In this document: one piece after another, positions 8,922 to 17,779 of the stretch
Layout of the letters: every line of letters begins with the position of its first letter
Position numbering within the stretch: the first letter of the stretch is position 1
Assembly (NCBI RefSeq): GCF_022096995.1
Contig: NZ_JACXGQ010000002.1
Coordinates: 1-64,000, forward strand
Source of the DNA: Yoonia sp. I 8.24
GTDB taxonomy: Bacteria > Pseudomonadota > Alphaproteobacteria > Rhodobacterales > Rhodobacteraceae
Direction: 5' to 3'
DNA length: 64,000 nt
The notes under the pieces: model-generated
Database searches by the model: none
What the model was told of the DNA's origin: nothing
What the model saw: only the letters and a program-made list of their open reading frames with translations
Translations under genes and position numbers: made by a program

Positions 8922-9893
8922 ATGCTCATTTCACGAATTCTTGGCGGGACTGCCGCCGCTCTAGCAAGTCTGGCGATCAGTGCGCAGGCCGAAACTTGGG
9001 ACATGCCGACACCTTACCCGGACGCGACCTTTCACACCGTCAATATCACCGAATTTGCCGCTGACGTGGCTGCGGCCACAGATGGCGCTCTCGAAATCAA
9101 CGTCCATTCTGCGGCGTCGCTCTTTAAACACCCCGAAATCAGCAGGGCTGTACGCAGCGGCCAGGTGCCCATTGGCGAATTTTTCCTGTCGCTTCTAGCC
9201 AATGAAGATCCGGCCTTTGGCGCGGATTCGCTGCCTTTCCTTGCCACCAACTACGAAGATGCAGAACGGCTTTGGGCCGCCCAGAAAGACGTAATTTCCG
9301 AGCTTTTGGACGAGCAGGGCATGATGGTTCTCTATTCGGTGCCATGGCCGCCACAGGGGCTTTATACCACCGGCGAAATCAATTCGGTCGAAGACCTCGC
9401 GGGGCTGAAGTTCCGCACCTATAACGCCACCCTCGAAGAATTCGCCAACCTTGCAGGTGCCGCTCCCACACAGGTCGAAAATCCGGATATTCCGCAGGCC
9501 TTCAGCACCGGACGTGTCGAGGCGATGATCACCTCGTCCTCGACGGGCGTGAATTCCAAGGCCTGGGACTTTCTGACCCATTACACCGACATTCAGGCCT
9601 GGATTCCCAAGAACGTCGTCGTGGTGAACACCCGTTCTTTCCGCCGTCTGGACGAGGCCACTCAGGCCGCTGTTCTTGATGCCGCAGCAGCAGCAGAGGC
9701 CCGCGGCTGGGAGATGAGCCGTGCCGAAACCGAAGCACAAACTGCGGTTTTGGCTGAAAACGGCATCATTGTCGTCGAGCCATCAGAAGAGCTGATGACA
9801 GAGCTGCGCGAGATTGGTGTGCAAATGCTGGAAAACTGGAGCGCCGAAGCAGGCGACGCCGGTGCGGCATTGCTGAACGCCTACGGCCAATAA
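8922..9893 (+). CDS. dctP: TRAP transporter substrate-binding protein DctP
   Basis: A 323-residue periplasmic binding protein with a signal peptide (MLISRILGGTAAALASLA, cleavage near AQA-ET). The DctP fold is recognisable from FHTVNITEFAADVAAATDGA, the GLKFRTYN segment with the Arg that normally clamps the substrate carboxylate, and AMITSSSTGVNSKAWDF. AGGGAGAG stands just before the ATG. It delivers an organic-acid ligand to the DctQM permease encoded directly downstream; pxpBCA follow in the same orientation, which suggests 5-oxoproline (pyroglutamate) or a similar amino acid derivative as the cargo. Confidence 0.92.
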   Translation: MLISRILGGTAAALASLAISAQAETWDMPTPYPDATFHTVNITEFAADVAAATDGALEINVHSAASLFKHPEISRAVRSGQVPIGEFFLSLLANEDPAFGADSLPFLATNYEDAERLWAAQKDVISELLDEQGMMVLYSVPWPPQGLYTTGEINSVEDLAGLKFRTYNATLEEFANLAGAAPTQVENPDIPQAFSTGRVEAMITSSSTGVNSKAWDFLTHYTDIQAWIPKNVVVVNTRSFRRLDEATQAAVLDAAAAAEARGWEMSRAETEAQTAVLAENGIIVVEPSEELMTELREIGVQMLENWSAEAGDAGAALLNAYGQ

Positions 9894-9955
9894 CCTAACT
9901 GGCCGGGTGCACCACAGCGCCCTGCCTACCCCCATCAGCCATAAAGGAAGCGATC

Positions 9956-10504
9956 ATGCGGCGAGCTTTAGACAGTCTTTATCGTATATCTGGCGGGTTG
10001 GCTGCAGCCTTCATTGTGGCTATCGTCGCGGTCGTTTTTGTGCAGGTCTGCCTTAACATTGCAGACAAGATCGCCGCTGCCATTACCGGAACCGGCCTAG
10101 GGCTGACGATCCCGTCCTATGCGGATTTCACAGGATTCTTTCTAGCTGCATCGACCTTTCTTGCGCTTGCCTATGCACTTCGGGAAGGCGGGCACATCCG
10201 CGTTACGCTCTTGCTGAGCCGCCTGCCGGCGCGCGCGCAGCGCGGCTTTGAAATTGTCACCGTCGCGATCGCCTTGGCGATGAGCGCCTATGCAAGCTGG
10301 TTCGTCTTCCAGCTTGTCTATGAATCTTTTGAATATGGTGATCGGTCGTCCGGCATGGTCTCCGTTCCGCTTTGGTTGCCGCAACTGCCCGTCGCGTTTG
10401 GCCTTACTATTCTCACCATTGCTTTGCTTGACGAACTTGTCGGCCTTTTGCGCGGTCGTCCTGCGTCTTGGGACGGCAAGGGCGAAAACCTGCTAAGCGA
10501 ATAG
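9956..10504 (+). CDS. dctQ: TRAP transporter small permease DctQ
   Basis: A 182-residue membrane protein with four predicted helices (first around GGLAAAFIVAIVAVVFVQVC) and the DctQ-typical TFLALAYALREGGHIRVTLL between helices 2 and 3. It forms the small subunit that assembles with DctM. The gap to dctP is 62 bases and to dctM 11 bases. AAGGAAG precedes the start. Confidence 0.92.
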   Translation: MRRALDSLYRISGGLAAAFIVAIVAVVFVQVCLNIADKIAAAITGTGLGLTIPSYADFTGFFLAASTFLALAYALREGGHIRVTLLLSRLPARAQRGFEIVTVAIALAMSAYASWFVFQLVYESFEYGDRSSGMVSVPLWLPQLPVAFGLTILTIALLDELVGLLRGRPASWDGKGENLLSE

Positions 10505-10515
10505 GAGCCCAAACT

Positions 10516-11811
10516 ATGTCTGTTGCCGTCCTTTCTGTCATTCTGATTGTCCTTCTTTTTGCCTTCCTCGGCGCGGGGCTTTGGGTTGCTCTTTCGCTGT
10601 TGGGTGTTGGCATTGCAGCCATGGCTTTGTTCAGCAACGCGCCGCTGGGTCTTGTTATGGCGACGACCATGTGGGGCCATTCGAATTCCTGGGCCTTGGC
10701 CGCGTTGCCGCTGTTTATCTGGATGGGAGAAATACTGTTTCGGTCCCGCCTGAGCGACGACATGTTTACAGGCCTTTCACCGTGGATGAACCGCCTGCCG
10801 GGGCAGCTTTTGCACGTCAATGTCTTTGCCTGCGGGATCTTTGCTGCGGTATCCGGATCGTCGGCGGCAACGGCCGCCACCATTGGCAAGCTTTCTATTC
10901 CCGAACTGTCGCGACGGGGCTATCCTGAAAAGATGGTGATCGGGACGCTGGCCGGATCGGCGACGCTGGGGCTATTGATCCCGCCATCAATCATCCTGAT
11001 CGTTTATGGCGTGGCGACCGAGCAATCCATCGCGCGGTTGTTTGTTGCCGGCGTCCTGCCCGGGCTGCTGCTGGTGACCTTGTTCGTAGGCTATGTCGCG
11101 ATATGGGCCACGTTGAACCGTGAAACCCTTCCCATGGAAGACATCTCGGCCAGCTTTCGCGAAAAGCTGCGCCGCTCCCGTCGTTTGCTACCGGTTATGA
11201 TGCTGATCGGCGGGGTGATCGGCTCGATTTATGCTGGCATCGCCTCGCCAACGGATGCTGCTGCTGTCGGGGTCGTGCTGGCGCTGATCCTGTCATGGAG
11301 TTCCGGCACGCTAAGCCGCGCGAGTTTTGGTGAGGGGTTGATGGGCGCAACTGTGACCTCTTGCATGATCGGTTTCATCCTTGCGGGGGCGTCTTTCCTG
11401 ACCGTTGCTATGGGCTTTACCGGCATCCCGCGTATCCTTGCCGAATGGATAGGTGGGCTTGGTCTGTCGACATTTACCCTGCTGGCTGCGCTAACAGTGT
11501 TCTTCGTGATCCTTGGCTGTTTTCTTGACGGAATTTCGGTCGTGGTGCTGACGGCCTCGGTCATCATGCCGATGGTGCAACAGGCCGGAATTGATCCGCT
11601 GTGGTTTGGCATCTATCTGGTGATCGTTGTTGAGATGAGCCAGATCACCCCACCGGTTGGTTTCAACCTCTTTGTGCTACAATCCCTGACCGGGCGCGAT
11701 ATTCTGACGATCGCCTATGCGGCACTTCCTTTCTTCTTTTTGATGGTCGTCGCGTTGGCTCTAATCGTGATCTTCCCATCCATCGTGACTTACCTGCCGG
11801 AGCAGATGTGA
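10516..11811 (+). CDS. dctM: TRAP transporter large permease DctM
   Basis: A 431-residue protein with about twelve membrane helices, the ion-coupled channel subunit of the TRAP system. Typical stretches are VSGSSAATAATIGKLSIPEL, LLIPPSIILIVYGVATEQSI and ITPPVGFNLFVLQSLTG. The start at 10516 (MSVAVLSV) with GGAGCCC upstream is preferred to an in-frame ATG at 10468 inside dctQ. Its stop overlaps the GTG start of pxpB by three bases, linking transport and catabolism in one operon. Confidence 0.93.
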   Translation: MSVAVLSVILIVLLFAFLGAGLWVALSLLGVGIAAMALFSNAPLGLVMATTMWGHSNSWALAALPLFIWMGEILFRSRLSDDMFTGLSPWMNRLPGQLLHVNVFACGIFAAVSGSSAATAATIGKLSIPELSRRGYPEKMVIGTLAGSATLGLLIPPSIILIVYGVATEQSIARLFVAGVLPGLLLVTLFVGYVAIWATLNRETLPMEDISASFREKLRRSRRLLPVMMLIGGVIGSIYAGIASPTDAAAVGVVLALILSWSSGTLSRASFGEGLMGATVTSCMIGFILAGASFLTVAMGFTGIPRILAEWIGGLGLSTFTLLAALTVFFVILGCFLDGISVVVLTASVIMPMVQQAGIDPLWFGIYLVIVVEMSQITPPVGFNLFVLQSLTGRDILTIAYAALPFFFLMVVALALIVIFPSIVTYLPEQM

Positions 11812-12548
11812 CTCAATCCTCTCATGCATTTCCCATGATCCGCACCGGAGGTGTGGACGGTCTTCTTGTCAGCTTTGGCGACAGGCTCAGCGAACCTGCC
11901 AACCGCGCAGCATTGGCTTTTCGTGCCGCGATCGAGGCCGAAGGTTGGGACGGTGTCGAGGAAACATCCTCGACGCTCGTGTCTTGTTTCGTTCGCTTTG
12001 ATCCTTTGCATCTGCCGCACGATGTGCTGCAATCCAAGGTCAATACTCTTTTGAAACACCGCAACTGGTTTGATGCCGCCTTGCCCGAAGGGCGGCGTTT
12101 TTGGAGCATTCCGACCGTTTATGGCAGCGATCTGGCCCCGCAATTGGCACAGGCCGCGATGGCAGCGGGAATGAGCGAAGCCGAGGCGGAGACCTCTCTT
12201 TCAAACGCACGCGTGCGTGTCCAAGCGCTCGGGTTTTCTCCCGGTCAGCCCTATCTGGGTGAATTGCCCGAGGCCTGGGATATTCCTCGCCAAAGCCAAT
12301 TGACTGACCGCGTCCCGAAAGGCGCGCTGGTTGTGGCGATCCGGCAATTTGTATTGTTTGGCGTGTCTGCGCCGACCGGCTGGCAGCACGTCGGCCAGAC
12401 GGCTATCAACCTGTTCCAACCCGATGCCGACGATCCGATCCTTTTGCGGCCCGGTGACGAAGTGCAATTCACCGCGACGGATGCAGGGTCGTTAAACAAC
12501 ATGCGCGGCGATCCCAACGGCGGTGCAACCTACGAGACACTCAAATGA
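11808..12548 (+). CDS. pxpB: 5-oxoprolinase subunit PxpB (KipI-like)
   Basis: About 246 residues, carboxyltransferase domain subfamily 1. The family pattern is seen in GLLVSFGDRLSEPANRAA near the N-terminus and PKGALVVAIRQFVLFGVSAP then GWQHVGQTAINLF near the C-terminus. PxpB and PxpC, with PxpA, hydrolyse 5-oxoproline to glutamate at the cost of ATP. The start is GTG, overlapping the dctM stop; an ATG at 11835 (MIRTGG) is the alternative. Confidence 0.9.
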   Translation: MTQSSHAFPMIRTGGVDGLLVSFGDRLSEPANRAALAFRAAIEAEGWDGVEETSSTLVSCFVRFDPLHLPHDVLQSKVNTLLKHRNWFDAALPEGRRFWSIPTVYGSDLAPQLAQAAMAAGMSEAEAETSLSNARVRVQALGFSPGQPYLGELPEAWDIPRQSQLTDRVPKGALVVAIRQFVLFGVSAPTGWQHVGQTAINLFQPDADDPILLRPGDEVQFTATDAGSLNNMRGDPNGGATYETLK

Positions 12549-13567
12549 GCGCACAACTGACGATCTTACGCGCCGGTCCTAGCATGACATTGCAGGACAT
12601 GGGGCGCCCCGGCCATCTGGCGCTTGGCCTGTCGTGTGGCGGGGCATCGGACAGGCTGGCGCTGGCCGAGGGCGCGGCGTTGCTTGGTCAGCCTACTGAT
12701 ACGCTTGCGCTGGAAATGGCGGCACTAGGTGGGGAATTTCAGGCGAGCGAAGACACTCGCATCGCTCTCACTGGCGCGCCCATGCGCGTCACCATCGACG
12801 GTGAAACGGTGGTGTGGAACGCCTCGCACAGGCTGCCAGCCGGTGCGCGTTTGACCATCGGCGCGGCCACGGCGGGGTGCTACGGCTATTTGCATGTTGG
12901 CGGCGGGTTTGCGCCTGATCCTTTCTTGGGGGCGGGTTCCGCGCATCTCTCTGCCGGAATTGGCGCTTTATTGCAGGATGGCGAAGCTCTGGCTATTGGC
13001 ACCGATAAAGGGCGCGAAACAAACAGGGTGATCGACATCGAAGACCGTTTTCAAGGTGGTGAGGTTCGCCTTACCCCCAGTTTTCAAACCCACCTTTTCG
13101 GCAAGGCTGAATTGGGTCGCCTGCAATCAGAACCCCTGCACCGCGCGGCGCGGGCAAACAGGATGGGTGTGGCGTTGATCCCCGATGGCGGTGGGTATCA
13201 TATCGAAGGCGGACGCAACGTGGTGTCAGAAATCGTGCTGCCCGGCGACATTCAGGTCACGGGCGATGGCACGCCCTTTGTGCTGATGGTCGAATGCCAG
13301 ACAACTGGCGGCTACCCTCGGATCGGAACGGTTTTACCCTGCGATCTGCCACGCGTGGCGCAGGCGCCAGCGGGGGCAGAACTGCGGTTTCGTTTTGTAG
13401 ATCTGGAAGAGGCAGTAGAGCTGGAACACGCTGATGCTCAACGACGCGCAGAGCTGGGCAAGCACTGCCGCCCGTTGATCCGTGATCCGCACCTTATGCG
13501 TGATCTGCTGTCGTACAATCTGATTGGCGGAATGGTCGCCGGAAACGAAGACATTGAGGGAATATAG
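12545..13567 (+). CDS. pxpC: 5-oxoprolinase subunit PxpC (biotin-dependent carboxyltransferase family)
   Basis: 340 residues, carboxyltransferase subfamily 2 (KipA-like). The N-terminal LRAGPSMTLQDMGRPGHLAL and the sequence SCGGASDRLALAEGAALLG are diagnostic; MVECQTTGGYPRIGTVLPCD is the conserved motif in the second half. The ATG overlaps the pxpB stop by ATGA. It works with PxpB in the ATP-dependent opening of 5-oxoproline. Confidence 0.9.
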   Translation: MSAQLTILRAGPSMTLQDMGRPGHLALGLSCGGASDRLALAEGAALLGQPTDTLALEMAALGGEFQASEDTRIALTGAPMRVTIDGETVVWNASHRLPAGARLTIGAATAGCYGYLHVGGGFAPDPFLGAGSAHLSAGIGALLQDGEALAIGTDKGRETNRVIDIEDRFQGGEVRLTPSFQTHLFGKAELGRLQSEPLHRAARANRMGVALIPDGGGYHIEGGRNVVSEIVLPGDIQVTGDGTPFVLMVECQTTGGYPRIGTVLPCDLPRVAQAPAGAELRFRFVDLEEAVELEHADAQRRAELGKHCRPLIRDPHLMRDLLSYNLIGGMVAGNEDIEGI

Positions 13568-13568
13568 A

Positions 13569-14342
13569 ATGACACAAATGGTCGATTTAAACGCCGATAT
13601 GGGCGAAAGCTATGGTGCGTGGAAAATGGGCGATGACGGAGCCCTTCTGGATATCGTGACCTCTGCCAATGTCGCCTGCGGGTTTCATGCGGGAGATTGG
13701 GACGTGATGGCCACGACAATGAAAATGGCGGCTGAAAAAGGCGTCGGCATCGGCGCGCATCCGGGCTTTCCTGATCTGCACGGCTTCGGGCGGCAACGGA
13801 TGAACATTGCCTCTGACTCCCTACAAAATCTGGTACGGTATCAATTAGGTGCAGCGCAGGCCATGGCGAAATCTGCAGGCGGCACAGTGCGCCACCTAAA
13901 GCTTCATGGCGCGCTGGCGAATATGTCATCCGAGGATGAGGCGATGGCCAAGGCCTGTTATGAAGCCGCGCTTGATGTCGCGCCGGACATTATCATCATG
14001 GTTCTGGCCGGCACGGCCCAGCACCGGGCCGCATCTGCCTTGGGCTGCAAAGTTGCCTGCGAAATTTTCGCGGATCGGGCATATAACGACGACGCAACCT
14101 TGGTTGATCGCGCGCTACCCGGTGCCGTGATCCATGACCCGGACGAGGCAGGCCTCCGCATGGCCGAAATGGTCCGCGAAGGCGCCATAATCACCCAAAG
14201 CGGCAAACGCATCGAAACGCGCATAGATACGATCTGTCTTCACGGTGACACCCCAACAGCGGTCCGCATTGCATCCGAGGTTCGCCGTGCATTGCAAGAG
14301 AGTGGCGTCACCCTTGCGCAGTTCGATGGGCAACCCGTTTAG
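13569..14342 (+). CDS. pxpA: 5-oxoprolinase subunit PxpA (LamB/YcsF family)
   Basis: 257 residues. The start DLNADMGESYGAWKMGDD and NVACGFHAGDWDVMATTMKM are the two signature blocks of the LamB/YcsF family, and GIGAHPGFPDLHGFGRQRM follows. The ATG at 13569, one base after the pxpC stop codon, is chosen over an upstream in-frame ATG within pxpC. It is the last gene of the dctPQM-pxpBCA operon, which would import and hydrolyse 5-oxoproline or an analogue. Confidence 0.93.
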   Translation: MTQMVDLNADMGESYGAWKMGDDGALLDIVTSANVACGFHAGDWDVMATTMKMAAEKGVGIGAHPGFPDLHGFGRQRMNIASDSLQNLVRYQLGAAQAMAKSAGGTVRHLKLHGALANMSSEDEAMAKACYEAALDVAPDIIIMVLAGTAQHRAASALGCKVACEIFADRAYNDDATLVDRALPGAVIHDPDEAGLRMAEMVREGAIITQSGKRIETRIDTICLHGDTPTAVRIASEVRRALQESGVTLAQFDGQPV

Positions 14343-14960
14343 GCTAGTGGTATCTCTCTCGCAGTCGACCCCAGCAGTGCCAAAAGACTGAGCGGTCTCG
14401 AGCAGGACGGCTGAGATTTCTTTCACCTCACTTTAAAGAGGCTGGAATTCCGGTGGGGCGACCGTAAAGGTTTTGCCCAATCTAAAGGCGAAGGGTTAGA
14501 CCTGCCAACAGTTATTCTGCAAAATGCACTTTCCAAACAGCGAAGGTCATCAAAGCCGACATTTGTTGATGCAACAGCTTCGGTCAAAATTGGGCTCGTT
14601 CCTGCCATTCGCTGTTGTTGAAAGTGTCACGTGCTGCCGAACGGCGGCTTTCTCACATGATGCAACGAAGCTTCGCATACGCGGCGAATGTCCGGTTTCC
14701 GCCCATGATGCCAGTTGTTGCGCCGCCGCGATCTTGGAGAACCACGCTACCGCAGATGCTCGGAAAACATTCCGATTTCAGTTTCATCTGGTCGAACGCG
14801 ACTGGCGTCGAAGAGAGTTTTCACTTTCGAAAAAAATGGCCCGCAATCAATGCGTTACATTCACATTACTAAATCGGCTCAGTCAACAGGTTCAGAGAAT
14901 CCCGCTGGGGGAGAACGCTTTTACGCCTGCTGACGCGGAGCTTGGTAAAGTACGTAACCT
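14343..14960. other. Non-coding junction between core DNA and the accessory island
   Basis: These 618 bases after pxpA have no supportable gene. A + strand frame of 185 codons (14524-15081) spans it but has no family features and runs into the radical SAM remnant on the other strand. Words such as gcgaaggtcat, ggcggcttt and gcgaatgtccg resemble the degenerate motifs in the 5.9 kb gap. No repeat of the tRNA-Gln 3' end (29652-29680) was found here, so an attachment site could not be shown. Confidence 0.4.
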
Positions 14961-15443
14961 TCATACCCCCCCAATAACGGAAGAATCCCGTGGTACCACG
15001 CCACACGACAACCCTGATTGTGCAAGGGTTTTTATCGTCGACAGAGCTCTATCGAAGGCACCCGCTTTGGCACGAATCTGATCGTGAAGCGCTTTTGGTC
15101 CGTCAAAGCTGACAGAGGTGTGTTGAACCGCACCTGTATTCATAGCATCCAATACGGTTTGAACTCGCGATCCGTTTGTGATCATGGACACTCGGTAACC
15201 CTGATCTGACAGACCATTCGCCAATTCGAGAAAGCCGGAGGCAAGCGTCGGTTCTCCTCCAGACAAGCAAACGCGACGATAACCCGAAGCAAATAAGCTT
15301 GCAGTCCATGCCAGCACATCCGGTATTTTCAGGCTCTCTTTCTGGTGTGGCCCGGATGACGAATAACAATGCAAGCATCGGTAATTACAGAACCGGGAGA
15401 TATGAATTTGCACCACTGGTGTTTGACTAAGCATAGCCGCCAT
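14961..15443 (-). pseudogene. Radical SAM enzyme, C-terminally truncated
   Basis: 160 residues. The [4Fe-4S] site CX3CX2C is seen as C19, C23 and C26 (SRFCNYRCLHCYSSSG), followed by the SAM-binding RRVCLSGGEPTL and VSMITNGS, and SVSFDGP of strand 4. A complete radical SAM domain is about 200-220 residues and usually carries a C-terminal extension; here the family similarity stops after about residue 148 and the frame closes with an unrelated short tail. It probably cannot be fully active, and is probably a remnant cut at the island border. It begins six bases after the stop of the 89-residue frame upstream, so the two were likely co-translated. Confidence 0.7.
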
Positions 15444-15449
15444 CGTTAT

Positions 15450-15719
15450 CTACAATGAGTGTTTCGAGCGAAGACGCAGCCTGTCGGGTCGGACTATGCC
15501 TTCCGGAAAGATCTCTCCCCCGAGCCAGTCGCCTAGCCGATTGTCGAGAAGGCTTGATAAATCGAGATCTTGCACTGAACCGCTCCAAAGATGGTCGATA
15601 CATATGCCAGTTTCGCAAACCTTTACCCCAATTGTGTCAAATGGTGTGTCCAGTAGGGCGTCGCGCAAAGGCTCGATTTGGTCAGAAGTAAGGGGCTTAG
15701 AGTCCGAACGATTTGTCAA
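15450..15719 (-). CDS. Small protein of unknown function upstream of a radical SAM gene
   Basis: 89 residues with no family I recognise. It contains a two-cysteine segment VKVCETGICIDHLW in the middle and an acidic centre (SVQDLDLSSLLDNRLGDWLG). Its position, six bases ahead of the radical SAM remnant, is that of a substrate or partner protein of such enzymes, but there is no clear leader/core peptide structure. It overlaps antisense with the possible N-terminal extension of the + strand gene at 15754. Real coding is likely, function unknown. Confidence 0.5.
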   Translation of the reverse strand: MTNRSDSKPLTSDQIEPLRDALLDTPFDTIGVKVCETGICIDHLWSGSVQDLDLSSLLDNRLGDWLGGEIFPEGIVRPDRLRLRSKHSL

Positions 15720-15753
15720 TGAAGGGCTTGCCCTGGCATTAAGTAAATATTAC

Positions 15754-16320
15754 ATGCTGCGAGCTGAAAATGATGCCGATTTCCAAGATGGCGCTGTTAA
15801 GAACATTTGGAGGATCGCCCGCAGATTAACTTCATGCATTTCACCTAGGGAAAGGAACGTTGGCGATGCTTCTGTAGAAAATCTGGATGTTTTGATTGTT
15901 GGTCGTATAGGAACAAAAGTTTCTATTGCTACTAACATCATTCAGTGTGCTGTCGTCCAAAAATTCCGTCTTTTTTCGCGTAGAGATGTTTCTTCTGAGA
16001 AAGTTGTTGATGATAAATTGCTTGAAGACGCTATTGTTTGCGTAATTTCCAACACCAACTTTCTTGAGGTCTTCAATGAAAGATTTGGATTCAATTATTG
16101 TTTTGAAGGGCCTGTTGTAGAACAGGTTATTTGTTCTGAATTAATCTTTCGATATTTGATAGTTGGTTGCCAAATTTTGAAGAGCGAGGACTTTTGGTAC
16201 CCTTCTAAACAACAAGATATCGAGACACTTTTTAGACCGAGTAGTAGATCTACATACTATGATAGCTGGAGATATCCTAAGTTAAAGGAGCTTTCGGAAA
16301 AGGTACTTACTGAGAAGTAG
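15754..16320 (+). CDS. Hypothetical protein, AT-rich, possibly 5'-truncated
   Basis: 188 residues from the ATG at 15754; the frame is open further upstream to 15496, but that part lies antisense to the 89-residue small protein. Composition is clearly more AT-rich than the neighbouring core genes (many Phe, Ile, Lys, Asn). No family recognised: there are segments DVLIVGRIGTKVSIATNIIQ and VVEQVICSELIFRYLIVGCQ that look like hydrophobic core strands or helices. The coding look starts before the ATG (FVNEGLALALSKYY), so either a non-ATG start is used or the 5' end was lost at a junction near 15720. Confidence 0.45.
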   Translation: MLRAENDADFQDGAVKNIWRIARRLTSCISPRERNVGDASVENLDVLIVGRIGTKVSIATNIIQCAVVQKFRLFSRRDVSSEKVVDDKLLEDAIVCVISNTNFLEVFNERFGFNYCFEGPVVEQVICSELIFRYLIVGCQILKSEDFWYPSKQQDIETLFRPSSRSTYYDSWRYPKLKELSEKVLTEK

Positions 16321-16338
16321 AGAGCCGATGACTGGCGG

Positions 16339-16377
16339 CATGGTAATCCCCCCATTAAAAATGGGGGGATTACCATG
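16339..16377. repeat. Perfect 18-bp inverted repeat with 3-base loop
   Basis: The left arm catggtaatccccccatt (16339-16356) is matched without mismatch by the right arm (16360-16377) around a loop of aaa. It lies between two convergent genes ending at 16320 and 16439, so it may act as a bidirectional terminator; but there is no T-run, and such long perfect arms also fit abutting ends of an insertion element. A short frame starting in the right arm (16375, MSQLDLAGAIAAQLNKFG) runs to 16533 and could be a remnant of a mobile-element gene. Confidence 0.7.
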
Positions 16378-16438
16378 TCCCAGTTGGATTTAGCAGGTGC
16401 AATCGCAGCCCAACTTAACAAATTCGGGCCAGACCCGG

Positions 16439-17779
16439 CTAGTAAGACCTTGGCCTTCGAAAATAAGGATCGACACCTGCAAAGGTTACATCATCAAACG
16501 CCATCTCCAAAACAGCACGCTCAGACGTTGTGAATTCTGCGTCGGCTTCGGTCACGGTGCGTTGCCCTATGGAATTTTGTTGTAATGAGGCGATTTTTGC
16601 AGTCAACTCCGATGCGCCCAAGCGAGCGAGGGGCTCACTCAATCGCCGCGCGAATTCTTCAGCATCAGAAAGCGCTTGTCGTGCTTGTCGTGTTGGAAGG
16701 TTTGAAAAACGTAATGTCCAATCGTCAGCTTCGTACTCCAACATGCAAGAATCAAACTCACGCAAGCTGTTAAAGTCAGTACATCGTGTCGCTATCACTT
16801 CAGAAATTGCCGCAGGACTATACGACCTTCTTCTCCAAGCAGAACATTCTTGAGTTTGGTCATTTGCATCGTTCGTCTGGGCACCAGGCAAAAACCGCTC
16901 AATGTAGATCATATCTTGATAGTTGTCAGGAACGTATGTCCGGATAGCTTCTTTATAAAAAGGGTTTTGAGCTGCTGGCGTAGGGTTGCGAAATCGGGAC
17001 AAATCAAGTTGGCTTCCTGAACCTCGCGACAACCACCTGTAAAGCGTTGCATAAAAATCGAGGTCGTTATGTATACGCCACCCATTTCTTGTGCCTGAAA
17101 TGTCTAAATCCATTTGAACTCTTTCGAGGCGATTGGCGACGGATTCCAAAATTTGACGGGCACCCGCAGGGTCACTTTCTTCAATAGAAACGGCTCTTGC
17201 CGCACCAAGGTTCGCCAGCCGCAGTTCATTGCGAACAGGAAAGTAGGAGTACATAGACGCGCTTCCACCTGCAGCATCGTTCATACCATCCGAAATAATT
17301 TTATTGAACTCTCGAATTTCGTTTTCCAAGAGGGTAATTCTCGCGGAAAGGGCGTCCCCTCCTAAAATTCCGGTACAATAAGCCTGACGAAGGTCAAACA
17401 TAGGATCTAATACTAATGCGCGGTAAAGCCCTTCTCTGTTCGCGGCGGCACAGTCTAGCCACTTGAATACTTCAGTTTCAGCATCATCCTGATTGGCCAT
17501 CAGCACCCAGATTTCAACTTGTAAGTCTGAGTCCCGCTCATCTGATCCAAGACTCCACGGTCGGACTGCGCAAAGAAGCTCTGCCATATCGACAGTTTCT
17601 GAATCCAACCGGAGAGCCACTTCAGACAAAACTTTGATCCGTTCATCCTCATCCAGTCCATCAATAGCTTGATGCACGGGAATATTGCGATTTTCCAATA
17701 GATCGCCAAGAGTAAGCCCATGGGCAGCGGACGAAAAACTGGCAAATAAAAATGAAACCACAGCGATTTTAAGTATCAT
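16439..17779 (-). CDS. Exported hypothetical protein of the SGNH/protease module
   Basis: 446 residues with a signal peptide (MILKIAVVSFLFASFSSAAHG). The mature protein is rich in alpha-helical, acidic stretches (for example EDERIKVLSEVALRLDSETV) and has cysteines at several positions (CAVRP, DCAAA, YCTGIL, ECSAW, RCTDF, SCMLEY) that could form disulfides, as expected for the periplasm. Repeated helical pairs suggest a TPR- or Sel1-like solenoid, not proven. It overlaps the stop and start with the 3-TM protein gene by four bases and ends a three-gene operon. No function is known. Confidence 0.7.
   Translation of the reverse strand: MILKIAVVSFLFASFSSAAHGLTLGDLLENRNIPVHQAIDGLDEDERIKVLSEVALRLDSETVDMAELLCAVRPWSLGSDERDSDLQVEIWVLMANQDDAETEVFKWLDCAAANREGLYRALVLDPMFDLRQAYCTGILGGDALSARITLLENEIREFNKIISDGMNDAAGGSASMYSYFPVRNELRLANLGAARAVSIEESDPAGARQILESVANRLERVQMDLDISGTRNGWRIHNDLDFYATLYRWLSRGSGSQLDLSRFRNPTPAAQNPFYKEAIRTYVPDNYQDMIYIERFLPGAQTNDANDQTQECSAWRRRSYSPAAISEVIATRCTDFNSLREFDSCMLEYEADDWTLRFSNLPTRQARQALSDAEEFARRLSEPLARLGASELTAKIASLQQNSIGQRTVTEADAEFTTSERAVLEMAFDDVTFAGVDPYFRRPRSY

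Noticed and set aside
14524-15081. 185-codon + strand frame from 14524 into the radical SAM remnant
   Set aside because: No family features, spans degenerate DNA and overlaps the better-supported minus-strand gene.
14343-15450. Direct repeat of the tRNA-Gln 3' end as left attachment site
   Set aside because: No stretch matching 29652-29680 was found by eye in the left border region.
15496-15753. Upstream extension of the hypothetical protein at 15754
   Set aside because: Antisense to the 89-residue protein, low-complexity Ser/Arg-rich sequence, no conserved look; kept only as possible alternative start.
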